Origin: Adenophora triphylla var. japonica
Taxonomy: Eukaryota > Streptophyta > Magnoliopsida > Asterales > Campanulaceae
Reading direction: 5' to 3'
Assembly: GCA_022495995.1 (NCBI GenBank)
Contig: JAFEMH010000741.1
Location: forward strand, 186,001 to 250,000
Length of the DNA stretch: 64,000 nt
Shown: positions 33,477 through 46,800 of the stretch, in pieces
How positions within the stretch are numbered: position 1 is the first letter of the stretch
How the letters are laid out: the number at the start of each line of letters is the position of its first letter
Program-made: the position numbers and the translations under genes
The notes under the pieces: generated by a model
Told to the model about the DNA's origin: nothing
What the model saw: the letters and a program-made list of their open reading frames with translations, nothing else
The model's database searches: none

Positions 33477-34341
33477 TCGTATAGCGATTTAAAAAAAAAT
33501 CGCTTCAACTCGCTATTTCGTGTATCGAATTCAATAATTCTTTTCTTTTACGTAAACAATTTCGAGAATTTTATGGGAATTTTATTAAAATATAAATTCG
33601 CTACCGTGAATATCGAGTTTGATAGGAATAAATGATTAGTTAATTAAGGTTGTAATTAGTTTAAATAGAGAGGTAAACTCGATACTTGTACTAGCGAGTT
33701 AACTTAAAGACTCGCTAATGACAATAGCGAATTTAGAGAATCCTTTTTCGTATAACACACACAATTCATACAACACATCCAAACAAACGACACAAAGAGA
33801 GGGAGAAACTGGGAACGACGAAAAACAGATAGAGCATAACTCGTTATTTGCAATAACGACTTCAAATTTGCCAGTGTAAGTGCTTGATTTCATACTCCCT
33901 CCTATAGTTCGAATCAATTTAGCATTATTTCAACCTAGGGTTTTCGAAATTGATTAATTTGGAGGTTTTTGAAATGAATTCAACCTATGGCTTTCGAATT
34001 GATTGATTTATGAGTTATTCTTTTTACTTAATTAAATATTCTTGATTTATAAGGTATTGTTTATTAAAATAGTATTTTTGTTAGTATAGTTAGGTTTTTC
34101 GTTAGTTAAGTTAGGTTTTTCGTTAGTTCAATTATGTTTTTTGTTAGTTCAGTTAGCATTTTTGTTTAATTGAGTCTTAAATTTGATCAATTTTGTCTAT
34201 TGTGTTACTGTGTTACAGATGAATGTAGAAATATGCTTCATAATAGTTGTATTTCTTCTTTTTAGACCTGATGGTTGTCTCTTGACTTTCTACTGATATC
34301 TCTATGTTTTAAATTTGATCAATTTTGTGTTTTGTGCTACA
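33477..34341. other. AT-rich region upstream of the PMD pseudogene
   Basis: No gene is seen. The word TCGCTA or TAGCGA is unusually frequent (33480-33730), and a GTTAGTTAAGTTAGGTTTTT repeat occurs at about 34080-34160. It may be the 5' part of the element that carries the following PMD frame. Confidence 0.3.
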
Positions 34342-35781
34342 GATGAATGTAGAACATCAACATGGAGAGCTTCTTGAGCCGTTTGTCGATCCGGGTCCTT
34401 TGCAACGAGATGTTTTGAGATTACAAGATAAGCATCGAACTTAATACATCTGAGCCGGAAGACATGTTGAGAAGTTATCTCTGCCAAAAGTGTTGGACGT
34501 GAGAATCCAGGATAGACTAGTAGTAGCAGGATTTTACGGGGTTACAAGTTAGAGAAAATCACATATGATTGGGGTTTTCTTACAGCGTTGGTTGAGCGAT
34601 GGCGTCAGTAAACCCACAGTTTTCACTTTCCTATTGATGAGATGATCGTTAGTTTAGAGGATATGGGTATATTGTCAGGGTTACCTATTGATGAACTTCC
34701 TGTTACTGGTTCTGACACCACGAGGTTGCTTCAGAGTTGGTGCGACTTATGTGAGGAGTTATTAGGTGTTATACCACCGGAGTATGAGATATAAGCAGGG
34801 TTGTTGAAGCTTAAGTGGCTTCTAAGTCAGTTTCCCCATTCGGGTCAGCTTCCAGAAAATGCGACACAAGATTTGGTCATTAGTTATACACGTGCGTACA
34901 TATTGGCAGCCCTCGGGTCGATTATGATGCCTGATCGCACTAGTAATAAGGTAAAGTTAATGTATCTCCCACTGCTTAGAGATTCGAGATGATACATGAT
35001 TATAGTTGGGGTAGTGCTGCTTTGGCCTTTCTCTATCGAGAAATGTGTACTGCGACTTTGCCCGGCACCAGTAACTGTAGTGGATTTTTCTCTATTGTGC
35101 AGGTATGATAATTATATTTTTCGATATATGTTTGGTTTTATGTACGTTTTTAAATTATATTTTATTTATGTGATTTGTTTATAATACAAACAGTTTTAGG
35201 CATGAGAGAGGTTGTTACCCACACAACCAATAGTGGTTAGGGGAGATTAGGATGTGCAACCGAACTTACCCGACAATCCATTGGGGTGTAGGTAAACTAC
35301 AACCACTCTGATTTGTGTAAATTCTATTGTATTTATCTGATTTGTTTAAATTATACTATATATATCTAGGTTTGTTTAAATGTATATTTTTAATCTTTTC
35401 AGGTGTATTGGGTCCCTATCGTATTTGCATGTTAACGCACATAACTTACGTGCCTATCGGTATCAACTAGCGTCTCTCACTGAGGATCAGATTATTTGGC
35501 AGCCATATATATATCGAGTTGTTCCAGATTATTGCAGACAGGGACAGACCGTATGGAGGACGGGGGCGCCTCTTATCTGCTTTGAGAGGGCAGAATCATC
35601 TACCTGATCGAGTTATGAGGCAGTTTGGCATGCTACAGTCGGTCCCCGATCCATGTGACACACGGGAAGATTTGCATATTAATCGCCGAGGTAGAGGACA
35701 TATGGCTTGGGATTCAAAACATAGTGAGTACATATCATTATGGAATGCACGAGCTCAGAGTATGGTGAATGGTGTGTTGGT

Positions 35782-36971
35782 TAGACGTGTCCAAAATCTA
35801 ACCGGAACCGGCTAACCGGCGGTTTTTTACCGGTCAACTAACCGGTCAAACCCGTTAACCGGTTTAACCGTAACCGGATTAACCGAAATCGACAGTTAAC
35901 CGGTTCGGTTAAGGTTACAGATTTTTCAAACCGGCTAACCGTCGATTATTTAACCGGTTATAACCGTTTAAATAACCGGCGATTATAACCGGATTAACCG
36001 GCCGAATTCAAATTTAATACTCCCCAGGCCCCAACGGTCACCAAGGCAGCAACAGTCACCAGGGCCCAACGGCCCAACCCCAACGGCTACTCCCTCCTAT
36101 CGGCTACTTCCAGACCAGGACCATCGGGTTAACCCCATTCAAACTAGTCATTAGTTTTTTAACCAGATTTGGATTTAGTTAAAAAAATTTCTTTTTCTTG
36201 AAAAAATTCAACCCTATAAATATCACCTCCCTCCCACCATTTCATTTTCACCTTACTTCTCTACTCTCTCTCTCTCTACTCTCAAATATCCTAAGCCTCT
36301 CTCATACTCTCATATTCGATTTTCAGTTAGTTTCCTTACAATTTCCAGTTGTTTTTTAACGAAATTAATATTTTTGTTCTATTTCGAGAATTCCAGTCAG
36401 TATTATTTATTCAAAAAAAATGGGCACATAGAGTATACAAGTTAACAGAAACTGTTAAAAAGTTGACTGTTTTTTCAAAATCTGTTAAAAAGTTAACTGT
36501 TTTCTTTAAAAAAAATGTTAAAAACTGTTTTTAAAAGAACTATTATACTAACCACAATCTCAAATAGCTTTGCTTAACCAACAAAAAAATAAAATAAAAT
36601 AAAAACTGTTAAAAAATCTGTTAAACACACTTTCAGTTAAAATTTCATTTCTTTAAAAATTCTTAACTTTTTTTATATAACTTTTTCCAAAAAAATTCAC
36701 TAATAACTAACATCTCAAATAGTATTCTTTATTCGAAAAAAAAAGGGCATATAGAGTACAAAAGTTAACAAAAACTATTAAAAATTCCGTTAAAAGGACT
36801 AATCTGAAAAAAAAAGTGCTTCAGTTAACCGTTTTAACCGGATAAATCGTGTGAACTGGTTATAACCGTTAACCGGATAACCGTAACCGTTAGTACACGG
36901 TTAACGGTTAGGTTACGATAAGTTTTAACGGGTTTTTTTAACCGGCGGTTATAACCGTTTGGACACGTCTA
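35782..36971. mobile_element. Non-autonomous hAT-like element (1190 bp) rich in AACCGG motifs
   Basis: Perfect 14-bp terminal inverted repeats TAGACGTGTCCAAA / TTTGGACACGTCTA are flanked by a near-perfect 8-bp duplication GTGTTGGT / GTGTTGGG. Subterminal regions contain dozens of AACCGG and CCGGTTAACC words (35800-36005 and 36830-36960). The centre is AT-rich and repeats TGTTAAAAAGTT. No coding capacity. It lies inside the PMD pseudogene. Confidence 0.85.
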
Positions 36972-37502
36972 GTGTTGGGTGAAAAGATGATGGATTACGC
37001 CCATCCATACATGATTTGGTTCAAAAAGATCACGCATTCATTAATTGTGAACCCGATCCATGTAGAGGATATAGGGTACATATCACATGTCATCGAGGGT
37101 TTGGTAAGTGAATATAGTTTTAAAAACTTTTTATTATTAGGGTTTATTGATTGTAACAATAAGTTAGTATCATTCTTGCCCTGTTGATGTTAACAGGTGC
37201 AAAACTTACAACCCATGCATGGAATTAACGGGGAAGCATCACCCATGAGTTGGAGGTGGATAACTCTAGGCTTCAAACGAGGCATCTCATTATATCTTCT
37301 CTTACGCATATACGACAGCAACATCGACTTGATGCTCGAGCACCCCCGACACCAATTGATCGCGTTCAAACTGTTCCACACAGACAACCACGGCCTCAAC
37401 GTCGTTGCGTGCAGAGAGTGCCACATATGCAACATGGTCAACATTTAGTGGATGAACAAGAGGAGGACCAAGAGCGACAGCCGAAGCAGGACCATGAAGC
37501 AC

Positions 37503-37580
37503 CTCCCAAGACTCCATTACAGACAGATGTACCTCCCGAGACTCCATTACAGACAGATGCACCTCCCGAGACTCAGACAA
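37503..37580 (+). repeat. 30-bp tandem repeat in the PMD pseudogene tail
   Basis: CCTCCC(A/G)AGACTCCATTAC plus AGACAGATG(T/C)A is present twice in full and once in part, encoding a Pro/Glu/Thr-rich repeat. Confidence 0.75.
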
Positions 37581-37848
37581 CGATGGAGGTACAAGGTGAG
37601 TCACCTCATAGCACACGAGCCCACGATACACATGGTGAGTGTGTTACGCAAGTTGAGGGGATATATTTAATTTCTATAGCACATTTACAAACAACTAATC
37701 ATATAAAGTCAGTAAACAAACAGAAGAACAAATTGGCAAAGATATTACAAATCTGAAAATCCATAGTATATGCTATGCGCACCATAGGCTTAGAGCCCTC
37801 TTCTCAGCCTCTCCTGAAGCTCGAACCGAGCACCATTCCGATTCTCGA

Positions 37849-40800
37849 TTATCTCTTGTCACTTGGCGCAATGAACTCAACTAATTGCATCCCTCGTCCA
37901 CCTACTGCAATCTGATAATGATTCCTAAATAATATACAAAAACACCGTTTCAAAGAAAGAACAATTAAATTAAATTAAATGTAACAAAGCAAAGGAATAG
38001 CACACTAACCTAGCAAGGATTCTAGCATCCAATGCTTCTGGCTCTGGCACACTAACTGTCAAGTGCCCATGTTCCGTTAGTTTACCATTGGCTGAAAGAT
38101 GCCAACACCGGACACGCTGATCGAGACCAGTAGAGAAAACCCACCTCCCGTCTGTCCAAACACCTAAACAAAAAAATAACCAACATCATTTTTTACATCT
38201 AATTATTATTCCCTCCAATGTCTTGGAATTTCTGTCAGTGAAAACAAAATAAATTGAGCAACTTCTGGTACTTGCGCAAGGCTTACTATTACACAGCAAA
38301 GCAAATGGAGAGGAAAGAAAAAGTTGCTGAGAAGCATAGGAGATAGACTGTGTGTTCTCTAGAGTCTAGAGAGAATAAATGCAGTCTAGGTTTGTGGTTC
38401 GTTTTGTAGTTTCTAATGATAGAAACAAAAAGCAAGAAAAATAAAGAGAGAAAATAGTAGAACCGAGTGAGAAACTGGCGGAAAAAGAATAAGGAGCACA
38501 AAACCAACCGTTTATGCAAAGACAGCCTAAATGTGATACATTGAGAACAAAGAATCTTCCCAATTAGAAGAATGGAGAATGAACATGCAGTTTTAAAGAC
38601 GAGGAGGAAGAAAAGAAAGAAAAGAATTCTGTAATCACCTTTAATTGCAGAGCTATGAGCAGAGGCAATTTTGTCTGCACGACAAAATCCCATTTGGTAG
38701 ATCAGTTTTCCACAATAATGGACATAATTTTTAACACTTCCAGAATTTCCACTGCCATGCATTTCCAAGTTCACGCTTTCAGTGTACTTGCTTAATGGTA
38801 CCAGTGTCATACAAAATTCAAGACAGTGAAGTGCTTGATCATCACCACCGCTAACAACATAGTACAGAAACCCCGATTCTGAACCTTTATCCTTCTTTGC
38901 ATCTGAAACATGGAGACAGTTAACCCCAGATTGATGAACCTTGCTCACAACATGCAAGGGCCATATTTTAGATATTTCCAGTGAGGATTCATCAGTACTC
39001 ATTGCAGTCTCAGGATAGTTTACTTTTTCTGAGCTTCCATCTTCTCCATTGGACTGGGTTTCCTCTACCGTTTTTGCTGAGACTGAACTTTCACCTGGTT
39101 TATTTTTTGAAACCTTAGTGGCTAAGGATCGCCACCATCGACCACCTTGGCTTCCTCTTCCAGAGCGTGGCCTTTTTTGAGAATCAGCGTAGTCTTCCTC
39201 TCTGAGAGCTGATACTCGACGCATGAAAGTTTCGACAGATTCCGTTAGATCCCACAAGGCAATACTTCCGTCTGTAGACCCACTAATTACAATATACAGG
39301 CTTCCCATCTGAATGTTATCTGAAAAAAAAAAAAGTTCCAGAGTATGAATAAAAGTAAAATGCAAGGAGGCACGAAGAATATGAATTGGAAAGAAACCAA
39401 GATTCCAACAAAAAGAATGCTGCAAAAAAATGGGTATTCTTTCATGTATACATTTCTCTGCATTACAGTACTATATGGAAAACAGATAAGTTCCAGTGAA
39501 AGTCATCCTCCTTAGATGACTCGAACTCAAGGCCTATAAATTTAAAATATGAGAAAATAGAAAATCTAGAAACAGAGTTGCGGAGAGTTTGATTCCAAAA
39601 GAAGTAAGCTGCGACGAAAGTACCCCTTGAGGAATACTTACTGATGGACGGAAAGTATCACATACATCAAGCAAAACATTGCTTTTCTTTCTTCGACAGG
39701 ATGCAGAAGTGCAAGGGAGTTGTAACATACAACTATTTGTTTTGACAAGAATATACAATGATACCATTACATGTCTACAACGCAAGGAGATTGGCTTGGG
39801 GTTCTACCTTCAGCATAATAATGGAGACTTTCTGGATTAACTTGTTTGAAAAATCTCTCTTTGTAAGCAGGACAAAGAGATGAACAATATTACGAGTTTC
39901 TAAATGGAAATGTACAAAAGCACAAGTTTCTATGCAGTATAGACGAGGAATGCTTTAATCTATTTATTTCAGTATAACAGTAATTAACAATTTCCTGAAA
40001 CTCCTCTCCTTGATAAGTCCCAAGTAGTAAACCTCTCATCCTCATTGGAAATGGCTGAAAAGCCATTGCTTGTCAGAACTCAATCACTGACAACATCCAT
40101 TTGAATCTCAAAGATAACTCCTAGATCAACCACTGCTTAAACGTTAAAATTGAATGGTTCAAACACAAGGTCATTGATAGATTTAATAGCACTGATAGAA
40201 AACTAACCCTCAGAATCCAGACACTCCGGGATGATGACATGTTGCAGTGACAGAACTGGCGATGACGAGGGAACCAATAAAGCTATATCAAACCTGCAAT
40301 AAGCTTTATTATCAAATCAATAAAAGGAGAACTCAATTACAAAATAAAGTTTAGGAGAAAAAAATTACTCCCTCCGTACCAAAATGAATCACATTTGCTC
40401 TTAATCAATTGTAAATCCCAACATTTTTTGGACATTCATTTTGCGACAGAGGGAGTCCTATTTTTTTTCCTTCAAAAACTGAAATGTTAACAAGTGTAAC
40501 GGGCATACTTGTTAAGCACCTACTACATACATACATTGTTGTGGGAACACTCCCCACTGCATAGAAAGGCACTACGGGTGTAAAAGCTTTTCAAAAGAAG
40601 ACTCTTAACAAGTGCCCCATGCACAATCATTAGCATGAAACTTTTAGAAAATAGGAATGGGTGCCTTGACACATACCAAAGCCGATAGGGTAAAATCAGA
40701 GCTCGTAATGAAACTGAGGCATCTGAACAAGAAACAACAATGAAACAGATGGAGACCCTGAAATCAATCAAAATACACAACTATGTCAGCATGGTTGTTA

Positions 40801-43800
40801 ATGTACCAGTCAAGCAAGAATTATATAAGATGGAGCTGTTGGCATCTTAGGGTACCTGGAATCAGCAAGTTTCACATGAAAAGCAGTAACAGCTAGGTAG
40901 CGCCAGTCATTTTCAGAATCATCATCAAGGGAACCATTAGGCTTTGTCATCCTTATTTCTGGAGGAAAAGAATCTGATTCTACTTTAGGATCTGCATTCC
41001 AACCATCCTTAACTGTTTCAACTGGTTTTTCTTTGTATACTCCTTTTGCATGAGTGCTACAATTTTTGGCTGGCATATGACTGGAAAGCCACTGAAATGA
41101 CATTGATGAGAACACTTGTGATGAGGCATGAAGGTCATTTCCATATCCATTGGAAGGCTCATAAGCCAAGGCTTTTTTCTTCTCCCTAATTTTTCGTTTC
41201 CAAACAGTAAGAACCCTTTTAGCCCCAACTGAAACAAGTAAGAAAGGATTTTCTTGCTCCTCCAATGTTATTATTTGACGATACATTCCACATGAGTTGG
41301 ACGAATCTGCAACAAATATATGAAGCTTCTTCAAAGAGCATATTGATTTCACTGCTGATCCTCCAACATGCTCCCCGAGCAGTTTTGAGTTGGACCAATT
41401 GTCGAGACCTGGAGAATACCTGATCAAGCGATCACAACATAAGAACAATGTAAAGTTCCTATTTCATAATACTATGATTATACCTTAAAGCAGTCATTGA
41501 GGAGCATGCAGCATGTAATAAGGTTCAATACCCAACTTTGACTTTAACCATCATACTTATGTTTTGCACAAAAACCATTGTACTTTGGAAAACCTCTCAT
41601 CCTGACCCTAAAATCACGAATTAGGACACGACTTAAGCACGGATTTGGCACCGACTAGACAAGAATTTGGGGTCAGGATGAGAGGTTTACCGAAAGTATT
41701 GTTGTTTTTTGTGGAAAAAAAAGAAAGTGTAATGTTAAAGCGAAAGTCGGGTTTAAGTACAATTGTTGAAAATGAAATTAAACCAAACAATTATATGACT
41801 ATCAGGGCCGAGGAATAATTTAGAAGAAGTAACATTCTAAAATTAAAAAACATTTGATTCTACCTCGTCAATCTGACAGTTCCATCTTCACAACCTGTTG
41901 CTATGCAACTATATTGAGAAACAAGATCTCGTTTTTCATTTGAACTGAACCATGTCTCATCAAGGACAAAACACAAGGAATGCATCTCTCGGCCATGAAA
42001 TTGCAGATGCAGGTTTTGGGGATATATTTTCGTTTCACTGTCTGCTACCCAGCATTTGTGGATGTAAATAATTTCATCCTGAGAGAATAAAAACAACACT
42101 GAAACATACGACGAAACATGTCCCAATACGCTATAGAATCAAGGAGAATATAAAAAAAAATGAAGAGAGGCGGGGAATAATAAAAGTAAGAACTACAGCA
42201 GAAAGTTACAAGGTAAACTCTATAATATGCTTAATATACCCAACATGTTAATACCTATCTTGACAGACACGTCTATCATGCATTCTGCTGGAATCGGGCA
42301 TCAAAACAATCACAACGTTGTAGCTCTTTGTCGTTATATTGTAATCCTCAAGTCCCAAGAGAAGACTTATGTCTTCTTATTTGTCCAAAAGACAAGCTAT
42401 ACTTCCTTTTTAGGAAAGTATTTTTTTGGCATAATGAATTCAGTGTCCTATTAGTTTCTGGATGAGATTTACCAAGTCAAATCAACTAAAGTATAAGCCG
42501 TGCCAAAACAATCTACGGTTAACAGACACGTCTATCATGCATTCTGCTGGAATCGGGCATCAAAACAATCACAACGCTGCAGCTCATTGTCGTTATATTG
42601 TAATCCTCAAGTCCCAAGAGAAGATTTATGTTTTCTTATTTGTCCAAAAGACAAGCTATACTTCCTTTTTAGGAAAGTATTTTTTTTTTTGGCATAATGA
42701 ATTCAGTGTCCTATTAGTTTCTGGATGAGATTTACCAAGTCAAATCAACTAAAGTAAGTATAAGCCGTGGTAATACAATCTACGGTTAATTCCAGCACGA
42801 CAATTGTCAACCATTGTATCATTGTATCAATTAGATATATAAGTCAACTTATCCCACTTGTTTTGGACAGAAGTAGTAGTTTCTAAGGAATAAATGTTTA
42901 ATAATGTTAAACTGCAATAAAACAACAGCCAATAAGTCCCCTTAACAAAGTTTTTTGCAAGTATACCTATCTAAACACAGCACTTAGCCATTAAGGAAAA
43001 CTGACCAAATTGACCAGCACAGCTTCTCAGTTGACGCCAATTGGCTGGCATACTTAGTTTTAAAATTTCCCCTCAACCCTAAAGCAGTCTATATTCACAA
43101 ATACAAATGCTGACATGACATTGGCAGTACCTAACTTTGATCCAGTATGATATGAATATGAACTTGGGTGTGATCAGATGACAATTAAATCACAGGTATT
43201 GGAAACTTTCAACAACAAAAAATTGCCACATTATCATTCTCTGTTAGTGAGATGATAGCTTTAGACATGTGGTCTATAACAAAGTCAAAAAATTAAATTG
43301 TAAAAACCGCAAAGGTACAGCTAGTTATTTTGGTCAGTTCCCCTTTTTCTCACAGTTGCACTATACTTGAGCTTTCTAAGTATCCTCTTGCACTTTCATC
43401 TTCGGAACCAAAATTCCTTTATATTAGAGACATTTAAATTGTTAAGGGATAGCGCTTATCAGGCTAAATTACCACCCCCATTCTATCATCCACTGGGTCT
43501 TCCCCCTTTTATTTTCTCAGGTTAAGTCATCTTTTCTCTCTCTCCTCTCTTTTTCTTTCTTATGTAGTATGTATTATTTCTCCTAAATCCCCACATCTAG
43601 GGTGATTTAGGGAAGTGTTTGAACTTGGTCAAGAACTTATATCGATCAACCATATGAAAGAGAATACTGGATTTATGCAATAAATACAAGCTTCCTGATC
43701 TTTTTTTTCTTATCTGAACCTCAAGTTTCTAGATTTCAAATCACCCATCACATCATTGTAAGAAAATACGAAGTTTTAAGTCTGGGTTATCCCCACTCGC

Positions 43801-46800
43801 GCATGTATTTCAAGGAAACCAAAGATAATATAATTTGAAACAATATTATTAACTATTTATATTCAAACAGGTTTCACTTGGGTAACAGCATCTGCTGGAT
43901 ACCAAATGACTAGTGACAGTACAAACGACTCAATGATGCCAGCAAATGTTTTGGCGTTCTGCATGATTACGAGTAGTCAAACATATAGAAGAATGAAAGG
44001 TAGAAAAAAAAATGAATGGATACACAGAAAACCTTGACAAATGCAAAGCAATTCCTCATCTCTGGTATATCACCAAGGTGATATGCATGAGGACGCCGCC
44101 ATCCCCCACATGGAATTTGAGCAACCTGTGTCACTATTACAGGATCAGGCATGTATATGACGTATACACACATATACATATGTTCGTCTGCGTGTCTATA
44201 TTAACTGAAAGGGGAAAAGAGAAGATTACCTTTGTCTCGGTAGATAAATTCCAAATGATAAAATCTGTAGATGCAAAACCTATTGCGTGGTTCCCAGTTG
44301 CCAAACCATTATCTGGACTGGCTGAAGGGAACAGACATTGAATCAAACTTACTTCTTTCACTTGTTTCATACCTCTAAATTCCAACTTTTGTTTGCAACT
44401 TTCATATTCCAAATAACATATGCAACCATCTCCTCCTGTCTGGGGAGGGAAACGAAATGAACAAGAGGGAAAAGAATAAGAACCAAACTAGAGAAATGGA
44501 TGCACATATGCTTCCATCACTATACAACAGATCACTTTCAATGATTTACCATCCTTGATTAATCCTATAAAAAGGAAGTGGGGCATGGAAAGCAAACTGA
44601 ACAGCACACAAGATTATGATTATGAAGACATACAGAGTGTATTTCGACTTCACTTGAATCAGAACTAGCTATGGAGACACTGCACACACTTGATATCCCA
44701 TGAGCTCCTTTAAAGTAATTTATTGGGAGAATTTTCGCTGGTGAGCCATCAGATGTACCCAGCAATAGGCTCCTTGACAAAGGAAATATCACGAGATTAC
44801 CACGCAGATCACCACATACTAGCACCTGATATATTTTACAATAAGCCATCAGCAAAAGGTTCCTTACTTCACTTAAAATCCATCACATATTGCAATTCTA
44901 TTGAATTGACAGTTTTGTTTTCCCCTTTAGCTTATGGCATGATAACAAGTAGCTTCAAGTGCATTTCAGAATATGTGATCACTAAATATCCAACCTCTTA
45001 AAATAGACCATGTTTATGGGAATCTTGAATATTCATGCATGACTACAATTTCAGTTAAAAGGGTATAAGAATTTAGGAGGAAATGGCTTAGGCGATGGAA
45101 AATAGCAGAAGCACCCTTGAAGCTGGGCTCGGACAGGTAAATGAATATTTATTTCTGCCGTGATCGCATATATTCTAACAAGAACAAACATTAACAATAT
45201 ATACACACATGCACACATAAATGTGTATGAATTTTATAGTTACTAGATTCCTGGTACACACGCACACATATATGTGTACTATAATATTCGAGTAATTTCG
45301 ATTATGCTACCGATGATGATGTCCTTCTGTTCAAAGAAACACAAATACATAACTGCTTACTTTACTTTTACAATGCATTTCAGCTTCTTAACAAGGGAAG
45401 ACAAGAGACAGGCTGATCCGGTGATTTCAATATAGATCATATATAGGATAATCAAGAGAATCTCAATATATATATAATTTGTGACAAAGTGCATTAGCCC
45501 TTAGGTATAGAAACCTGGATATCCCAGGCCCAGGAAGAAAGTCATATCTTGCAAGCAGAAACGCAACCTTGAGAAGGCACTCCAGCCTCAGATGAAAGCA
45601 GAAGAAATAAAGAACAAGAATACATACCTCTTTCTGAAGTGATGCATCCAAACAGAGTATCCTTATAGGAAAGCATGATTTGTATTCTGCCACTAAAGCT
45701 ACATGGGAACTTAACATGGAGTCTGGGGAAACAGATTGTAAGGGATCAGGTAATCTCCATAGCTTCAAACCTCCTTTTGGATCAACGGTGAATATAAACC
45801 TACAGGACAGCAACATAATGATGCAGTTAGAAGAAGTCCAAGCAACACTGATGTATTTTTTTTGTCCATATGCATGGTACATGCTTCTAGTCTAAGTGAT
45901 AAGGGCCTATAAATCCATGTACTAAATCATTTCAAGTCTGTAAGAAAATGAAGATTAATAAAAACCAGCAGGTTATTCAGATGTGTGAGGCATCATCTTA
46001 GGTGTGAGTCCTAGGATTTCTATCCAACTCCTGTTCCTGTTATAACTAGTTATCGTTATGTTTTCTTCTCAATATTGTGTTCCCAGACTTCTTACCTTTG
46101 AACTACTTTTAAGTTATTCAATTATGGTGAACTGTATAACAATTCTGAATCTAAAGACTTCTGAGCTTTTACTATTTGGCTCACAAAAACATACACAATT
46201 AAAAGTTTGTGCACCATATCATTAGTCTTCTAGGATCTCCTGCTAATTCACTTTCATGTACATATCAGGGACCAAATGCAAGTAGAAATCCCAATGGGGG
46301 TGTGCTTGTTTAGTTGTTTCTTACCTCTAAAAATGATTTCTTTTGCCGATTAAACAAGAAGTCATAAGCATCGCAAATACTCCCTCTTTCCCACCCGAAA
46401 AGGCACAAAATGGGCCTTGCACGGGAATTAAGAAGAGTGTATAGTGGAATAAGTGTTGTGAGTATGAAAAGTGAGGTAGGAGAGAGAAAGTGGGGTAGGA
46501 AATAGTAAGTAGATAATTATTGTGAGTATGACAAGTGGGTCCCATGAATAAAGAAGTATTAAAAACTTTCCATTTTGGAATTGTGCCTTTTCAAATGGGA
46601 CACCCAAAATGAAATGTTGTGCCTTTTCGGGTGGGACGGAGGGAGCATGTGTTATGATCATCTTTTAGATTAGACATTAACTTTTATACTTATATTGAGT
46701 GTCAACCCTAAATGGGGGTGCATCCTATGAACTGAATGTGAACCTAGAGTACAGGAATTCATAGATCCACTACTAAATCAAATATCATTATTAGACATAA

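Larger units (their letters stand above)
34342..37640 (+). pseudogene. MAIN-like plant mobile domain pseudogene, split by a hAT-like insertion
   Basis: The start is near ATG 34342 (MNVEHQHGELLEPFVDPGP). PMD blocks follow in the same strand but broken frames: TYDWGFLTALVERWRQ, THSFHFPIDEMIVSLEDMG, LSGLPIDELPVTG, LKLKWLLSQFPHSG, YTRAYILAALGSIMMPDRTS, LMYLPLLRD (34560-34990). After an intron-like gap come LRAYRYQLASLTEDQIIWQP and PLICFERAE (35440-35600), RGRGHMAWDSKHSEYISLW (35690-35750) and, beyond the inserted element, DYAHPYMIWFKK (36990). Stops at about 34442, 34607 and 34794, plus frameshifts, rule out a full product. Past 37250 a Pro/Glu/Thr-rich tail holds a 30-bp tandem repeat. MAIN-like PMD proteins of Arabidopsis act in genome stability and silencing; whether this copy was a host gene or a transposon gene is not clear. 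Confidence 0.75.

Noticed and set aside
37197..37448. ORFs on both strands around 37.2-37.6 kb as new small genes
   Set aside because: They lie in the Pro/Glu-rich tail of the PMD pseudogene and its tandem repeat. Openness on several frames follows from the repeat.
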